From the NCBI GenBank assembly GCA_023254645.1, contig JALRLA010000178.1, forward strand, positions 1 to 7,087: 7,087 nucleotides of DNA. The letters are read 5' to 3'. The notes beneath the pieces were generated by a model. The model saw nothing but the letters and a program-made list of their open reading frames with translations, made no database searches and had not been told where the DNA came from. This document shows, one piece after another, positions 6,784 to 7,087 of the stretch (position 1 is the first letter of the stretch; each line of letters begins with the position of its first letter). Source of the stretch: Bacteroidia bacterium. GTDB lineage: Bacteria; Bacteroidota; Bacteroidia; NS11-12g; UBA955. A program made the translations under genes and the position numbers.

Positions 6784-6983
6784 TGAAACTTTTTCTCCTA
6801 GCCGGTGAAGCCAGTGGCGATTTGCACGGTAGCCATTTGGTCACCGAATTAAAGCTGCAACGACCCGACATGGAGATTGTAGCTTGGGGAGGGCCACTCA
6901 TGGAGAAAGCTGGGGCTCGTTTGCTCAGCGACTACCGCCAAAGGGCCTACATGGGGCTTTGGGAGGTCATCAAAAACCTTTGA
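6783..6983 (+). CDS. lpxB: Lipid-A-disaccharide synthase LpxB, N-terminal fragment (cut by junction)
   Basis: LpxB condenses UDP-2,3-diacylglucosamine with lipid X to make the lipid A disaccharide at the inner membrane. The 66 visible residues hold the N-terminal family signature LFLLAGEASGDLHGSHLV, then IVAWGGPLMEKAGARLL and AYMGLWEVIKNL, in the order and spacing of the first Rossmann domain. Full-length family members are about 360–390 residues. Here the frame stops at TGA 6981–6983, and none of the three plus frames after it resembles the expected continuation (a basic helix, then a PDV.I.ID-type strand). The stop is therefore produced by foreign DNA joined at about 6969–6982, not by a simple frameshift. 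The gene shares one base with the stop of the upstream membrane protein, so it is the third gene of the surE unit. Confidence 0.92.
   Translation: MKLFLLAGEASGDLHGSHLVTELKLQRPDMEIVAWGGPLMEKAGARLLSDYRQRAYMGLWEVIKNL
6969..6982. other. Chimeric junction: lpxB to minus-strand kinase-like fragment
   Basis: LpxB-like residues run to IKNL (ending 6980). From 6969 to the window end, the minus strand reads as a different protein with typical coding character. The stretch ATCAAAAACCTT is compatible with both proteins (IKNL in lpxB; KVFD on the other strand), so the breakpoint cannot be fixed better than about 12 bases and may be a short microhomology. No transposon end or repeat is seen. Confidence 0.7.
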
Positions 6984-7087
6984 TTTCTTGCCAAGAAGAC
7001 AGGCCGAAGGAGCAATTGAGAAAACTTTTTCTCCGCTTTTAAGAAAAGAACCGACCACTATTTTATTTATTTCAGCGGCATCGTTAT
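6969..7087 (-). CDS. Isopentenyl-phosphate-kinase-like (amino-acid kinase fold) fragment, internal
   Basis: The minus strand is open from the window edge, and both ends are missing. It reads NDAAEINKIVVGSFLKSGEK followed by VFSIAPSACLLGKKSKVFD, about 39 residues. The pattern of a helix with N..I/V-I/V, then a strand and S-I-x-P-S, then a short basic turn and FD, matches, ungapped, the segment of archaeal isopentenyl phosphate kinase as I remember the Methanocaldococcus jannaschii protein (helix FNNIIID, then AVSIQPSS, then LIFD). That enzyme phosphorylates isopentenyl phosphate in the alternative mevalonate pathway. The fragment has no ATP-binding N-terminal GG motif, so another member of the amino-acid kinase superfamily (glutamate 5-kinase, UMP kinase-like) is possible. 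The source would be an archaeon or a bacterium with a laterally acquired gene. The overlapping plus frame is also open but looks like no known protein. Confidence 0.5.

Noticed and set aside
6783..7087. lpxB read as a simple frameshift continuing to the window end in another plus frame
   Set aside because: The open plus frame from 6979 (FDFLPRRQAEGAIEK and onward) does not resemble the LpxB continuation. The minus strand gives a far better family match.
1..7087. CRISPR array, tRNA, rRNA, insertion sequence or phage elements
   Set aside because: No regularly spaced repeats, cloverleaf-like segments, transposase motifs or terminal inverted repeats were found on either strand.

Overview
The bulk of this window (about 340–6980) reads as chromosome from a member of the Bacteroidota, most likely a flavobacteria-like lineage. 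The evidence is an Oar-like TonB-dependent outer-membrane protein with an N-terminal carboxypeptidase-regulatory-like domain, a LytS/YehU-type histidine kinase, an absence of clear Shine-Dalgarno sequences, and a tight surE / small membrane protein / lpxB cluster. The two ends do not belong to that genome as far as can be judged. Bases 1 to about 340 are GC-rich (the first 60 bases are 60% G+C) and encode an internal piece of the flagellar L-ring protein FlgH, as found in flagellated (beta)proteobacteria. The last ~105 bases encode, on the minus strand, what looks like an internal piece of an isopentenyl-phosphate-kinase-like amino-acid-kinase protein. Both transitions fall inside genes and break them in mid-domain, so the window is best read as a Bacteroidota contig with chimeric ends (assembly or amplification artefact).

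Layout: (1) 2–~340, flgH fragment, plus strand. (2) ~340–852, C-terminal half of a sensor histidine kinase, plus strand; its H-box half is lost at the junction. (3) 842–2179, minus strand, a secreted or membrane-anchored protein with a kelch-like periplasmic region, one transmembrane helix and a charged cytoplasmic tail resembling a winged helix; it overlaps the kinase tail to tail by 11 bp. (4) 2180–2375, divergent intergenic region. (5) 2376–5621, the large Oar-like outer-membrane receptor. (6) 5639–5668, a perfect 13-bp-stem intrinsic terminator. (7) 5696–6487 surE, 6484–6783 a three-helix membrane protein, and 6783–6983 the start of lpxB, all overlapping by 1–4 bases and surely one transcription unit. 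(8) ~6980–7087, the foreign minus-strand fragment.

Functionally the core is an envelope-centred neighbourhood: an outer-membrane transporter, a lipid A biosynthesis gene (lpxB) coupled to a nucleotidase (surE) and an unknown inner-membrane protein, beside one broken signal-transduction kinase and one possible transmembrane regulator. The most unusual intact gene is the kelch-like/TM/winged-helix-like protein. The most important practical observations are the two chimeric junctions, which would otherwise suggest false gene fusions and a false flagellar gene in a non-flagellated lineage.
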